This document shows positions 14,848 to 25,989 of a DNA stretch of 64,000 bases, piece by piece; position 1 is the first letter of the stretch, and each line of letters begins with the position of its first letter. The DNA is from Azadirachta indica (taxonomy: Eukaryota; Streptophyta; Magnoliopsida; Sapindales; Meliaceae): the NCBI GenBank assembly GCA_022749755.1, contig CM040449.1, positions 12,682,363 through 12,746,362 on the forward strand, in the 5' to 3' direction. The notes beneath the pieces were generated by a model. It had not been told where the DNA came from. It searched no databases and was given only the letters and a program-made list of their open reading frames with translations. Made by a program: the position numbers and the translations under genes.

Positions 14848-16324
14848 ACCTTTCAAAAATAATAATTTAAATTAGAGTTTTAACACATATCTCCTCTAAA
14901 ATTTAAAATTTTAACATTTAAATAAAAAGTTTAAAAAAAAATATACTTATCTCCCATAAGTTAAACAAAAAGTTTAAGAAAAGATATACTTATCTCCCCT
15001 GAACTATTAGTTGACCATCTAATTTTATTTATATGATTATAATACGGTTAATTACTTCAAAGTAAAGTATAAGAAATTTAATTTGTATGTAATCAAAAAT
15101 AATTTTAATTTATATTTATTTAAAAATTAAAAATTTAATTAATGACAATTTAATTTGTAATTTTAACATTTAAATAGAAATTTTAAAAAAAGACACACTT
15201 ACCTCCCTTTAACTGTCAATTGACCATGCATTTTCACTTAAAATGACTATAATACCCTTAATTACTTCAAAATAAAGTTAAAGAAACTCAATTTTAATTT
15301 ATTTGATGTTCAAAAAATTAAAATAATTAAAATTTTGATTAATGACAATTATAATTTATATTTATTTAATACTTATTTAAATTAAAAAATTATTTAATGA
15401 TATTTAAAATTAGCAATTTAATAATGTTGATATTTTTTTTAATTTTCCGTTATTGCGTAATTCCATCAAATTTTTTGTGTAAACCTAAAAGTTTACATTT
15501 ACTTTATGAGTCATAAGAATGATATTAAAGTGTGAATTTAATATGAATGTGTATAATATAGATCTTGTATTAAAGCGTTTTTATAAGAAGAGTGAGATTG
15601 ATAAGGTTATGAAATTGTTTAGTGAAATAAAAAAAATAAAGTTTATTGATAGAGAATTTGCAAAAGAGGGGAGTAAAAAAGGCGGTAACTTTACATATTA
15701 AGATTTGAGATTTGGATAAGTATGATATATGAATAAAAATTAAATTTCTATTTTGAGTAAATATTAAATAAATGTAAACTAAAATTATCAAGTTAAATTA
15801 TTATTAATTAAATTCTTAATTTCAATAATATTAAATACACGTAAACTAAAATTGTTATTAATTAAATTTCTACTTTTTAAATAAATATATATTAAAATTA
15901 TTTTTGATTACATATAAATTGAATTTCTTATATTTTACTTTGAGGCAATTAAAGGTATTATAGTCATATAAATAAAATTGGATGGTCAACTAATGATTCA
16001 TGGGAGGTAAGTGTGCCTTTTTTTAAACCTTTCATTTAAGTGTTAAAATTTCAAATTTCAAGGGAAGTATGTATTAAAACCCCATTTAAATTAAAAAATA
16101 ATAGGGTTTAAGCCCCGCTTCAAATTGAGGTTGACACTTTTAAAATAAAAAATTGTGGTTGAAAATTAAATATAGGTTTTTGAATTAAAATAGTGTTGGA
16201 TAAAAGTCTTTGAAGTTGCTTATATGTGAGTTCAATATTGTTGTGGCATATAAAGTAATTTATTATCATTGTGTTTAATAAGTAATTGACTAATAAGAAA
16301 ATAAGAAAACATGTAGTCTTTGAT
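14848..16324 (+). repeat. Left copy of a ~250-bp direct duplication, split by the Mutator-type insertion
   Basis: Bases 14848-14874 plus 16094-16324 match 19425-19671 along their length, both starting ACCTTTCAAAAATAA and ending GTAGTCTTTGAT. The 1.2-kb element at 14875-16083 interrupts this copy only. The right-hand copy therefore shows the state before insertion. What the duplicated segment itself is, I cannot say. Confidence 0.75.
14875..16083. mobile_element. Non-autonomous Mutator-like element with long terminal inverted repeats
   Basis: The left end begins GAGTTTTAACACATATCTCC. The reverse complement of the right end begins GGGTTTTAATACATACTTCC, and similarity continues for well over 150 bases inwards (about 14990-15115 against 15895-16010). 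The element is flanked by a perfect 10-bp direct repeat ATTTAAATTA at 14865-14874 and 16084-16093. A further internal copy of the arm sequence lies at about 15165-15300. It has no transposase and is extremely AT-rich. Long inverted repeats with a 9-11-bp target duplication are the signature of Mutator-like elements. The paralogous segment at 19425 lacks the element. Confidence 0.85.
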
Positions 16325-16672
16325 GATTTAATGAGTATTGCACATTAGTGGAGATTAATGTAAGCATTCTATTCTACATGTTTACGTCAAAAATAGGTTA
16401 GTTGAATAACTTATAAACGAACTTCGAGTAATTACTAGAACTTCATTATTACATACTTAATTACCAATACCTATAAGGATATGCTAAATTACATGTTGAT
16501 GATTTAATGACTATTAAACATTAGTGGAGATTGATGTATAACATTCTGTTCTACATGTTTACATCAAAAATATGTTAGTTGAATACTTATAAACGACTCC
16601 AAGTAATTGATAGAACTTTATTATTATATACGTAATTACCAGTATTTATATAAGGACATGCTAAATTACTTG
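16322..16672. repeat. Two-copy tandem repeat, ~177-bp unit
   Basis: The unit starting GATGATTTAATGAGTATTG at 16322 recurs at about 16498 with small differences. Both units run on through CATTAGTGGAGATT..., ...CTACATGTTTAC... and ...TGCTAAATTAC. The unit length is close to that of many plant satellites, but only two copies are present. Confidence 0.75.
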
Positions 16673-17009
16673 CTGCAACGTTAATTTGCCTTAGGCTTAC
16701 TACTTATTATCAATATTCTCACCTACAACTTATACTTGATTATTAACCTAATATTTTCCATCTTTGTATTTTTTGTTGTACTATATATATTCTTATACCA
16801 CTTTTACAATGTACTAATATGATAATTCAATGTCATTTGGGGATTTATGTTGGTTTTAACTCACCATTATTAGATATATTAAATCTTTAACGAGTGATCT
16901 ATTTATCAAATGACTTGTGGATTGTCATGTTGATGATAGTTTTTCTACCATTAGAGAAAATTAAAAAGCCTCATAAAATAAAGTATGTATTTTTTTAAAA
17001 ACAACTATT

Positions 17010-17750
17010 ATGTCTCATTTTGATTCTCACACTAATCAATATGAAAATAAAGTGCAAAGGATAGTGCAATATCAGCTAATTGTAAATAAATTACTAGATG
17101 TATTTATTGATATTGTAAGAGTATCAAATTATATATATTTGTTGTCAATATATGACCTAGGTGATTGTTCTTGAAGAATAATCTAATAAAAAGCAACAAA
17201 TAAATCATTTATTGTACATCATAAACTTGACAACCACTTGGCAAAAGATATTATTTTCTTAGAAGAGAAAAATTAAATAATCATGATTTTGTTGAAAATA
17301 ATACTCATGCTATAAATACACCTACATTTTTTGAATCATTACCTCCAAAAGAGTTATTAGTTTTGAAGAAACACAAATTTTTTAAGTGACATATGTCCCT
17401 AGAGGGACATATGCCCCTGAAGAAGCATTAGCCCTTGAAGAGGCACAAAAATGAAAAAATGATAAAAGATCTACAAATTATACATATACCATCAAATATG
17501 GGGTTCATAATGAAATATTTGCAGTATATTTTCATTTATAGTAGCTAATGAAATAATAAAAGGTGATTATAACCTACAAACTGTTAATGAATAGAGACAA
17601 AGACAAGAATAGAAATAATGAAAAGAAGCAATTCAAGCATAAATTGACTTCTCTTGCCTAATATGAAGTATTTGTGCTTATCGTTCAGACACGTAAAGAT
17701 GTCAACCCTATTAGATGCAAATAGGTATTTGTAATGAAATGTAATCCACA
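17010..17750 (+). pseudogene. Ty1/copia pol relic
   Basis: Broken reading frames on the + strand match the stretch of copia polyprotein between integrase and reverse transcriptase. One frame reads HFDSHTNQYENKVQRIVQ near 17014; further on, VQTRKDVNPIRCK then VFVMKCN (near 17685-17745) corresponds to the N-terminal part of the copia reverse transcriptase. Several stops and frameshifts are present, and no protease, catalytic core or LTR is seen. It is an old non-functional fragment. Confidence 0.65.
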
Positions 17751-17829
17751 AAGTAAACTCTTGTTACCACCTCTTTTAATTACTCTGAGATTTTTGCTAT
17801 GTATGAAGCAAGTCATAAATGTATATAGT

Positions 17830-19240
17830 TGTAATTTCCTATCTACTACAACTTAAAAGTTGTAACTTTCAAGTATAGGTTATCTTAAGTAATAAAGTTT
17901 GGAAGTCTGAGTGTCAGTCCATAGGGAATACGTTATATAAGGTTCACAAATTCAATGTGCAAATATAATAAAAATAAAATGAATTTGTTACTTGTTGAAT
18001 GTAAATTTAATATTATTAACTATTAAGGCATTAAAGATTCATTTTGTTAATAATTATAGAAATCATTCTTTACTCATTTTTTTTAACCCAATTAAGAATC
18101 ACTTAATAGATGATTTTAATCGGAAAATAAATATATTGAAATACATCACAATACATCTTTGAAGAAAAGGTAACAAAATAAAAGATTAATCATTCAATTT
18201 ATTTGTGAAAACTATAACATACCTTGTTCTTGGTTTATAGAAAATGTGCAAGCATTCAGTGTACCTTTTGTTAACAATGAATCAAGTCTCCTAACAAACC
18301 AAAAGACTTTTAAGAAATAAAATTCACTCAATTGAAAAGATTTTGCCTTCAAGCACAACTTAGAATGATAAAAGAACAACGCTATAAAATCACCAAAACT
18401 ACATCCTTAGTCTTAATTACTAATTTAGAAAGACATTATTTAATTGAAGTTCAAATTATAAAAAGGAAACAAAATGATAACTAAGATCCCCCTTCCTCAG
18501 TTCCACATCTTCCTTTATATAGGTAAAATAAAAAATACTTCACATGTGTGAACATAATTTGCTAATTTTCAATTAATCACGCTCTACCAACTTGCAACAC
18601 ATTTTTGACAATCAAAACCACCGAAATTTGTGAAATGGTCTTCTTCAAAGTTCTAGGTGGATGACTCAGATTTCTAATGGTCTATATCTGAGCCTTATTG
18701 ATTTGATAGAATGTAAGTTGTGTTGAAAATAGACATAAATGTTCAAGTTGCATTTCTCCACTGCCCTTCTAGAATGATGACTCTTTTTGATAGCCAACAA
18801 TTTGAAATTTGGGAATATGTAAAACATAAAAAATTTAGAATCTTTGTCAGCTTTTTGGAACACCAAATTGTATAATTTTTGGGAACGTATTTTGGGAGAT
18901 ATGGCCAAAATACAGAAGCATGTTGGGCTGATCCGAAGATGCACCTGAGAGTTCTGTTGAAGTCCAATTTTGTCCCATTAATTGCTCGAACTGATCCAAC
19001 CTTTGACTTACAAAGTTATGAAATGATGAGTTTATGTTTGTCCATCCTAAGAATTGTATCAATTGATGTTTTGGATTGAAAGATACGCTCATTATACGAA
19101 ACCTGCGCAAAATCGACTATTTAGTCCAATTCATGTTTTACAATTCAATATAAAAGAATATGTTTCATTTTTGGGGAACAGAAGGATATTATTAAGTGTA
19201 AATTATAATATTTCTCTTAATAAACCTACACTTTTAAACA
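17830..19240 (-). mobile_element. Solo LTR, family shared with 29752-31158
   Basis: This 1411-bp segment is similar along its length to 29752-31158 (1407 bp). Read on the - strand it begins TGTTTAAAAGTGTAGG. Its end resembles other long Tat/Athila-type LTR ends in the window: a conserved ...TTATTACTTGAGAC... type stretch about 70-80 bases before the end in the sister copy. The flanks ATAGT and ATCAT form only a weak 5-bp target duplication. It has no coding potential, and the short reading frames inside it are not genes. Neighbouring DNA holds no internal retrotransposon domain of the same element, hence a solo LTR. Confidence 0.65.
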
Positions 19241-19424
19241 ATCATCACTATCTATCGCATTATGGTTTATGCAGCTTATCGATCTACTTTAGTAGATATT
19301 CCAACTATGATATATAAAATTAATACTGCTTGTATTGCTTAACTTAGGAGAAGATATATCAAAGAGGACAAAACAAAACATATTTCACTAAAGTTTTTCT
19401 ACGCTTATGAGCTTCAGCAAAACC

Positions 19425-19671
19425 ACCTTTCAAAAATAAAATTTAAATTAAAATATAAAAGGGTTTAAGCCTCATTTCAAATTAAGGTTGATCCTTTGAA
19501 AAAAAAAATTGTGGTTGAAAACTAAATGTAGTTTTTGAATTAAAATAGTCTTTGGTAAAAGTCTTTGAAGTTGATAATATGTATGTTCAATATTGTTGTG
19601 ACGTATAAAGTATTTTATTATGATTGTGCTTAATAAATAATCAACTAATAAGAAAACGTGTAGTCTTTGAT
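19425..19671 (+). repeat. Right copy of the ~250-bp direct duplication (empty site)
   Basis: This is the uninterrupted partner of 14848-16324. It runs straight through ATTTAAATTA, the 10 bases that are duplicated around the Mutator-type element in the other copy, and so documents the pre-insertion sequence. Confidence 0.75.
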
Positions 19672-20291
19672 AAATAGGAAAACACATATGGCTTGTTTTT
19701 TTTTTTTTCATTTAAGTTTGAATAATTTTATTTAGATATTTTTTAAGAGCTTTTTATTTTTTTAACTTATATTTGAAACCTGTTAAAAATATATGAATAT
19801 AATTAAAGTAATTTTTTTTTGGTCAAAATTCCAAATATGGCTAAAATCTAAATTTGACTGAAATTTGAATTTAAATGATATATATTTTTTTAAAAAATTT
19901 AAAAATAAATATTAAGTCATTTGCTTTTTAAAAGTAAAAAGTTTGAAAATTGATATTTTGACATATATATCTTTTTTAATAGTATATTTATTTTTAAAAT
20001 AATTTTGATTACTTTTAACATAATAATAGATAAAAAAGTAAACAATCTAATAAATTATATTATTTCTTTATTTGATATATGATTTTTTTTTAAATTAGAG
20101 CTCACTCACACTAAGTATACCATCTGTAGGAACTATCACTTGCATTTTCCTGCACTGTGTTTTGCTTTATTGATTGTTCAGAGAGAGCCCCACATGCCTT
20201 GCATTGTAATATTGTTAGCAAGTATATAAATGTATAAATTTATTGCAATAATTAAATCATGAAATAAATAATCAAAAATCAACTGAAAGCT
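19672..20291. other. AT-rich spacer, no gene seen
   Basis: This stretch is low-complexity AT-rich DNA with poly-T runs. I see no coding, RNA-gene or clear repeat structure. Confidence 0.6.
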
Positions 20292-21665
20292 TCATAGAGT
20301 TAATCTATTAGTCTTGCAATTGTCACATGAATACTTGATCTGTTGCAAGCTGTTTGCATTTGGTGTTAAATTTATGCTTTCTCCATTATTGCTTTTTAAC
20401 TCCATATCTTCATTGTCAAACTTAGAGAATAATGCATCAACAATCAATATTTTCTGAAGGAAATTGTGTATTGCAATGCATGGGATCCCTATTTTTATCT
20501 ATAAATCAAACGAGTATGGCGCCATGCTCTTTAGAATCGGGAAATAAGCTTTCAACAAACCAAAAGCATGTTCAGTGACATTTCTCAATTTTTCATGACA
20601 TTGATCAAACATCTCCTTTCTTCCCCTAACTTGACCACCAGTATGAAAATCATTCAACCAATAATGCACATGATGGTTTAGTGCCATAAATCTTCTTCTA
20701 TATGAGTATGCTGTATCTACTAAAAAATATTGATCTGAAAAATAAAAATAAATTTGAGTAACTACCAAAAGAAAAAAAAAATTTGAGTAACTACCAAAAG
20801 AAAAAAACTCTAAATAATATTCAAATTCTATTAAGAAAAAAAAAGTTAATTTGTCGTATTGGAAAATTTTGTCTTTGGTCACAAATTATTTCTGTTAAAA
20901 CTCTTGCATCATGTGTTGTTCCTTTCCATCCAACAATAATATCTAAATATCATGTTGAAGTCGTAAATTGACATAATATTTTGAAAACGATCGCCTCTCC
21001 AACGACCTCTATATGGTACTTATCTATTGAAATACATCATGATTACGAGTTTCATCAATTGCATTAACAACTCACTACATGAATCAATAATTGTTAATAT
21101 AAGAACAAATTTCATATAATTTGTCATGCAAATTTTATTAGTTAATAATAAAATCTGATACTTTAAATAATTGTTGTAGCTAGTGATTAGTTATACCGCT
21201 TGAGTTATTATTAAATGATGGAGGAATAATCATTTCTTTTGAAAACTTCAGCATGGCCACTAAAACTTCATGAAAATATTTATGCACTGACTTAAGTGTT
21301 GGAACCTATGTTTTATAAGCCGATTGCGAAGATTATGACTTATTGTCATTAAAAATATTGTTATTCTTCACCAGTCACATGTTTGTTATTTGTAAGCCAT
21401 CCTTTTTCTTTGAACATGTGACATAAGTAAATGAAATCATTCTTCTCCATTTGTGTTAACTCATAACATACAGTGAATAATCCATTCAAAAGCTCTTGAA
21501 CGAGAAAAGAACCTATAAAGGTTGATGTAGATATGAGCAGTCTTTGAATACACATGTAGCTAATAATTTTGGCAACAACATAATTAACCATTTTTCTGGT
21601 ACTCTTTTAACCTTATGTCTTGTATTATCATCTCCACTTGAATCATATGAAGAAGAATTCTCCAT
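20292..21665 (-). pseudogene. PIF/Harbinger (HARBI1-like) transposase relic
   Basis: On the - strand, from a plausible ATG at 21665, a serine-rich start leads into MEKNDFIYLCHMFKEKGWL, the helical N-terminal region of plant PIF/Harbinger transposases. A broken middle follows (stops and shifts, about 20900-21350). The DDE_4 core comes next: YRGRWRGDRFQNIM, then FLVDTAYSYRRRFMA, HYWLNDFHTGG and LRNVTEHAFGLLKAYFPILK at about 20530-20730. The C-terminal region (CIAIHNFLQKILIVDALF) continues to a TGA at 20292. The first catalytic Asp region is disrupted by stops, so the gene is dead. Plant PIF elements usually carry a second Myb/SANT-like ORF, and a possible relic lies at 22480-22800. Confidence 0.8.
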
Positions 21666-22479
21666 ATTAGGCGTACCGAAAACTATTGTTAAAAAAATAT
21701 AAGTTTAGTACATGAAATAATTTCATAACTAGATAGATAAAATTATAATCATAAAAAAATAGAAAAAAAAATAAAATATCAACAATGGCACTTTATTAAA
21801 ATATAAATGTAAACTTTATAACCAACATGCTATTAAGTTCACAATAAAAGCAAAAAAAAAAAAACTATGGCATAGTTCAATCATCACATCAAACAAAATA
21901 TTATTAAATAACAAAACCAAATAAAGTCTTAAAACCTGTTTTGATAAACTTTGAATCCAACCAATTCTTTCTTGATCAGTTTCCATCACCATCCACACCT
22001 CTCGATACTCTATTTTATTGTATAATTCGTTAACAGCAACAAAATATAAGGGATTTTTATATTTTAAGACCTTTCATAACATTACCATATACTCTATCAT
22101 TGAAGGACCCTTGTCATCTATTTTTTCTAACACATCTATTAACTTTTTTACTTCTTCATCCATTTTTCTTTTCTTTTCTTTTTCTTTTTTTGTAAAACCT
22201 TTACCTCATTAATATTTGACCGATTTAAGTTGTAATCCATATTATCATCCTCCTATAAATTAATTGAATTTTCACTAAGCATTGGTGTTGAAAATACTGA
22301 TGACAAGTTCCTAACCTTTAGTACTCCTTCAATACCAGAACTCTAATTGTTAGCTAAAACTCATAAGAATAAGGCCTCTAACTCATCGACATTTGATAAA
22401 GGCTTATGAAAAAATTGTTTAGCTTTTGGATATTTCTGTGTGAAATAAAATTCAAATTAGATATATACAAATTAAATAC
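21666..22479. other. Spacer between the two PIF-like relics
   Basis: This stretch is AT-rich with poly-A/T tracts. Short broken frames may belong to the same decayed element, but nothing can be assigned. Confidence 0.4.
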
Positions 22480-22800
22480 TAAACGCTTAATATAATTTAT
22501 TAAAATAAGTTAGTTTAATATACTCTTCCCATCCATCATGTGGCCAACTAAAGCTTTGTGGTACAAAATTATAACCATGCCCAGTAACCATCCAATAAAT
22601 AGGAGGTATTGTTTTCTTATATAGCATATATATTTTTAAGTTGTTTTTGGGAATAATGTCTTCTAGTTAACTTGTATAATCCTTCTCTAACTCTAAGACC
22701 AAAAACATAACTTTAATGGTGCTTTTGATCTATTTCCATTGTTTACCTCAATAAGTCAAAGATCAATAAAGTGTTTTTTCTTTTTTTTGGATCACTCAAA
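22480..22800 (-). pseudogene. Possible Myb/SANT-like ORF1 relic of the PIF/Harbinger element
   Basis: Broken - strand frames contain pieces reading HFIDL, LIEVNNGNRSK, LTRRHYSQKQLKN and, further on, HKALVGHMMDG. The order and spacing resemble the Myb_DNA-bind_3 proteins encoded next to Harbinger transposases in plants, which help carry the transposase to DNA. There are many stops and frameshifts. The call rests on short matches and on the neighbouring transposase relic. Confidence 0.45.
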
Positions 22801-23192
22801 TTTGCCCTACTTTCAATATTTTCAGCCATCTATATAAATATATAATTAATAATAATTAGTAAAAATTATATACAAAGTGAACATACATTCTATAGCTTTA
22901 TAATTTTAAAGTAAAAAAACAACATACATTCTATAAATCACCGCAAAAGAATATATATGAATTCAATTCTCTTCAATTAGTCAATATGAATTTTGAAGAG
23001 TAGATGACTTTATCTTACCCAAGCTCTTTTGCCACGTGTGATCCCTTTTTTTTATCCCTAAGACTATTTTCTCCTTTGCTAGTCATGTGTCGCAACCTCA
23101 CTTACTTCTTATTGTCATGTGGTCTCACTTGACAATCACCTAGTTCCTGTTAGGATCTTGCCAAATCCAATGCTTTCTGCTACTTGTTTGGC
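22801..23192. other. Spacer with no recognised feature
   Basis: This is mixed AT-rich sequence up to the putative hAT terminus. I see nothing I can support. Confidence 0.5.
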
Positions 23193-24132
23193 TAGGAGTA
23201 GGCAAAAAAGAAAAAAAAAACGAAACTTAGAAAATTAGATTGGATTGAATTAGATTGGAACCGACAAGTTTGGTCTGGTTTTATTTATAATTTGGTCTAG
23301 TTTTGATTCTTAAACTTAAAACCTCAGAATTTTCGGTTTAGCTTTGGTAATAGCCCAAAAAGCCTAGACCAAACCAAATCTTTTTTTTTTTTTAAATTTT
23401 TCAGCCAAAATGACGTCATTTTAAGGGTTTTTAGCAAACAAAATTAAAACAAAAAAAGAAAAAAATATTTTTTTGGTTTTGTTCAAAATCTTAATTCTCT
23501 AGATTGAATTCCTTTTTTGCTCAGTCACTTGGACCCCGTCAACCCTAGTATCGTCAGTTACCTCCACTGCACTAGTAGCAGCCCTCTACCAGTCACACAC
23601 CACCAACCACGATTGCAGTTGATCACACACTAAGCTTTCATCTCACGGTCATTGCCTAGAGCACCAACTACAATTGTCTTGCAAGGTTCATTAAATTCAT
23701 TGTTAATGTTTGTCATTTGTATATTGAATTAATCGTGTTTATTCTTTGCACTCCCACTTTACTCAAATCATTCATTAAATCACTTAAATCATGTGTATTG
23801 TGTGTTTGGTGGTTATTACTACAATACAACCTAAAAGAATGATTTGGTATAAACTATATTGAAACTTCTATCAATGTGTGCATGTTCCCCTCAAGAAAAA
23901 GAAAAATTAGAAGGAAAAAGGAAATACAATTTTAGATACAAAAATCTAGAAAAATGGTATTTCATCTTCAATGCTACTATTGAATTGAGGCTATTTTGAA
24001 TTGTATTTTTGTGCTTCAGAATGATCGATCTTAACCAGAAACACCTTGAAAGAAAGTGACAGTGAGCTGTTATGATCAATAATGGTTATTATTTCATAAA
24101 TTATCAGATAAGGTTTTCACATATTAATCCTA

Positions 24133-24388
24133 GGGAGAATACCCATTGCCTCTCTAATTTTTCAACTAATGACTTATTATCTCCCTATATTTTTTTAATA
24201 TCTCATCACCCCCTTGAGTTCTAATTTTGTCTTTTAATGTTTTAAATATTTTTGATTTTACTATTTTGCAAACAATTGAACCAAAGGAAAAAAAAAAAAA
24301 GAGTCAGAGGGGTGATGGGATATTAGAACAGTATAGGGAGGTAATTCGGTATTAGTTGAAAAATGAGGAGGGTAATAGGCATTCTCCC
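24133..24388. mobile_element. 256-bp MITE, Mutator-type target duplication (copy 1)
   Basis: The ends are GGGAGAATACCCATTGCC and, inverted, GGGAGAATGCCTATTACC. The flanking direct repeat is TTAATCCTA (24124-24132) and TTAATCTTA (24389-24397), 8 of 9 matching. A second copy of the same family lies at 54504-54769 with a perfect 9-bp duplication. It contains no coding sequence. It is nested in the 5' non-coding part of the hAT relic. Confidence 0.85.
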
Positions 24389-24797
24389 TTAATCTTATAT
24401 TTAACTTGTTAAGCACAAATTCAATGCTATAATCTTGGATTCTTTATTGCCATTTTGTCTGCGTTTCCTTTTCCATTAGAACAGTAGCTTAATTAGGACC
24501 GTTTCCTACCATTTTTTTTCGAAGTAGATTTATATAAAACAAAACGATTGAGTTGATTTGTGTTTTAAATGTTGCTATTGAAAAGTGACGTCGTATCTCT
24601 TTTCATTTGATTAAGAATGTTAAGCAAATTAAGCTACTGTTCTGGGCCTTTTTCTTGCCTAGAACAGTAGTTGTTTTGGGGCATTTTCTTACAAAAACTT
24701 GTAATTAATTTTGTAAGTTGTAATGACATATTCATTTATAATCTTTTTATATTTAGTTTGTACTAATTGACTTTAATTTTTCTTTTGTTTTCTTTAG

Positions 24798-25928
24798 ATG
24801 GAGTTTACTTTTAAAAGGTATAGTATTGATGGAGATGATGGATTAAATCAAGAAGGAGCTTCAAGATTTGATAAGAAATTGAGATTTGATACATGGAAAT
24901 TATTCACTAAGTTGCCAAAAGGAAAAAAAGCTAAGTGTCATTATTGTTGCTTGCAAAAGTAACACCATTGGAAACTTCTGGTATACATAAGCATTTGAGT
25001 TAGTGCATTGCACATAGAAATAGTGCAGTAGATGAAAAGCAAATAGTATTAACTTTTACAAAAAAGTAAGATTGATGGTGATAGTGGTGATAGTGTTACT
25101 ACTACTTTGGTGCCTAGCATGTAGAAAGGCATTGGTCAACATGATTGTTGTTGATGAGTTGCCTTTTAGTTTAGTGGAGGGTGAGGGATTTCGAGAGTTT
25201 TGTAGAACTAGTCCAAAGTTTAATAATTCCATCGCGAAGAACAGTTGCAAGGGATGTGTTTTACTTCTATGTAGATGAGAAAGCTGTATTGAAGAACATA
25301 TTTTCTACAAATGGGCAAAGGGTTAGTATCACTATTGACATATGGAATTCAATTCAAAATATCAGCTATATAGCAATCACAGCGCATTTCATTGATAATA
25401 ATTCAAATTTGCAAAGGAGAATATTGAATTTTCGTGTAATTTCAAATTGCAAAAGAAAACAATTGGCAAGTTGATTGAGGCGTATTTATATGATTGGGGT
25501 ATAGAGAGATTGTTCACTATTACTATTGATAATGCAAGTTTAAATGATGTAGCTATAAATTATGTTAGATGGAAGTTAAAAATTGGTTTAGTGCTAATAG
25601 ATGAATATTTGCATTTGAGGTATTGTGCATATATTCTTAATTTAATTGTTAGTGAAGAATTGAAAGAAGTGGATGAAACAAAAGTAAGTATTCGCAATGT
25701 TGTGAAGTACATTCGATCTTCTTTAACAAGACTAACCAAAGTCAAAATATGTGCAGAAAAAGAAAAAATTTCATCCAAGGGACTTTTGGTGATGGATATT
25801 CCCACAAGATGGAATTTAACGTACTTAATATTAGAAAGTGCATTAAAATTGCAAAAAGTGTTGGATAGAATGCAAGAGGTAGTCCTTTCTAAAGGAAAAC
25901 CAAAGCTGTGGAAAGTGTACATTAGTTA
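24798..25928 (+). pseudogene. hAT transposase relic (BED zinc finger, RICESLEEPER-like)
   Basis: From ATG 24798 the frame reads a BED-type zinc finger start (FDTWKLFTKLPKGKKAKCHYC), then breaks. Later frames read VDELPFSLVEGEGFREF (25155 on), PSRRTVARDVFYFYVDEKA and FSTNGQRVSITIDIWNSIQN. Then come WGIERLFTITIDNASLNDVA and, near 25800, DIPTRWNLTYLILESALKL. These are the successive blocks of plant hAT/RICESLEEPER transposases, including the Asp of the catalytic ITID block. At least three frameshifts are needed, and the C-terminal hAT dimerisation domain is absent. The frame ends in a stop at 25927. Non-functional. Confidence 0.88.
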
Positions 25929-25989
25929 AAGCTTAAGTTTAGGGCCGGCAATGGAATTGGTGTAATATGAGGGGATTATAAAGTCGTCC

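Larger units (their letters stand above)
23193..25950 (+). mobile_element. Degenerate hAT element (approximate right limit)
   Basis: The left end TAGGAGTAGGCAAAAAAG resembles the TAGGGGTGGGCAAA terminus of plant hAT elements. It is followed by the typical subterminal stretch of repeated GGTCTGG/GGTCTAG/ACCAAACC words. A perfect 16-bp palindrome AAAATGACGTCATTTT lies at 23407-23422. The transposase relic at 24798-25928 is in the correct orientation. No matching right terminus is visible before Ty3/gypsy pol begins at about 26 kb, so the 3' end has probably been lost. A MITE sits inside at 24133-24388. Confidence 0.65.

Noticed and set aside
18666..19317. Several overlapping frames of 66-92 codons
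   Set aside because: They lie in the solo LTR or its flank, overlap on both strands, and are not conserved in the second LTR copy.
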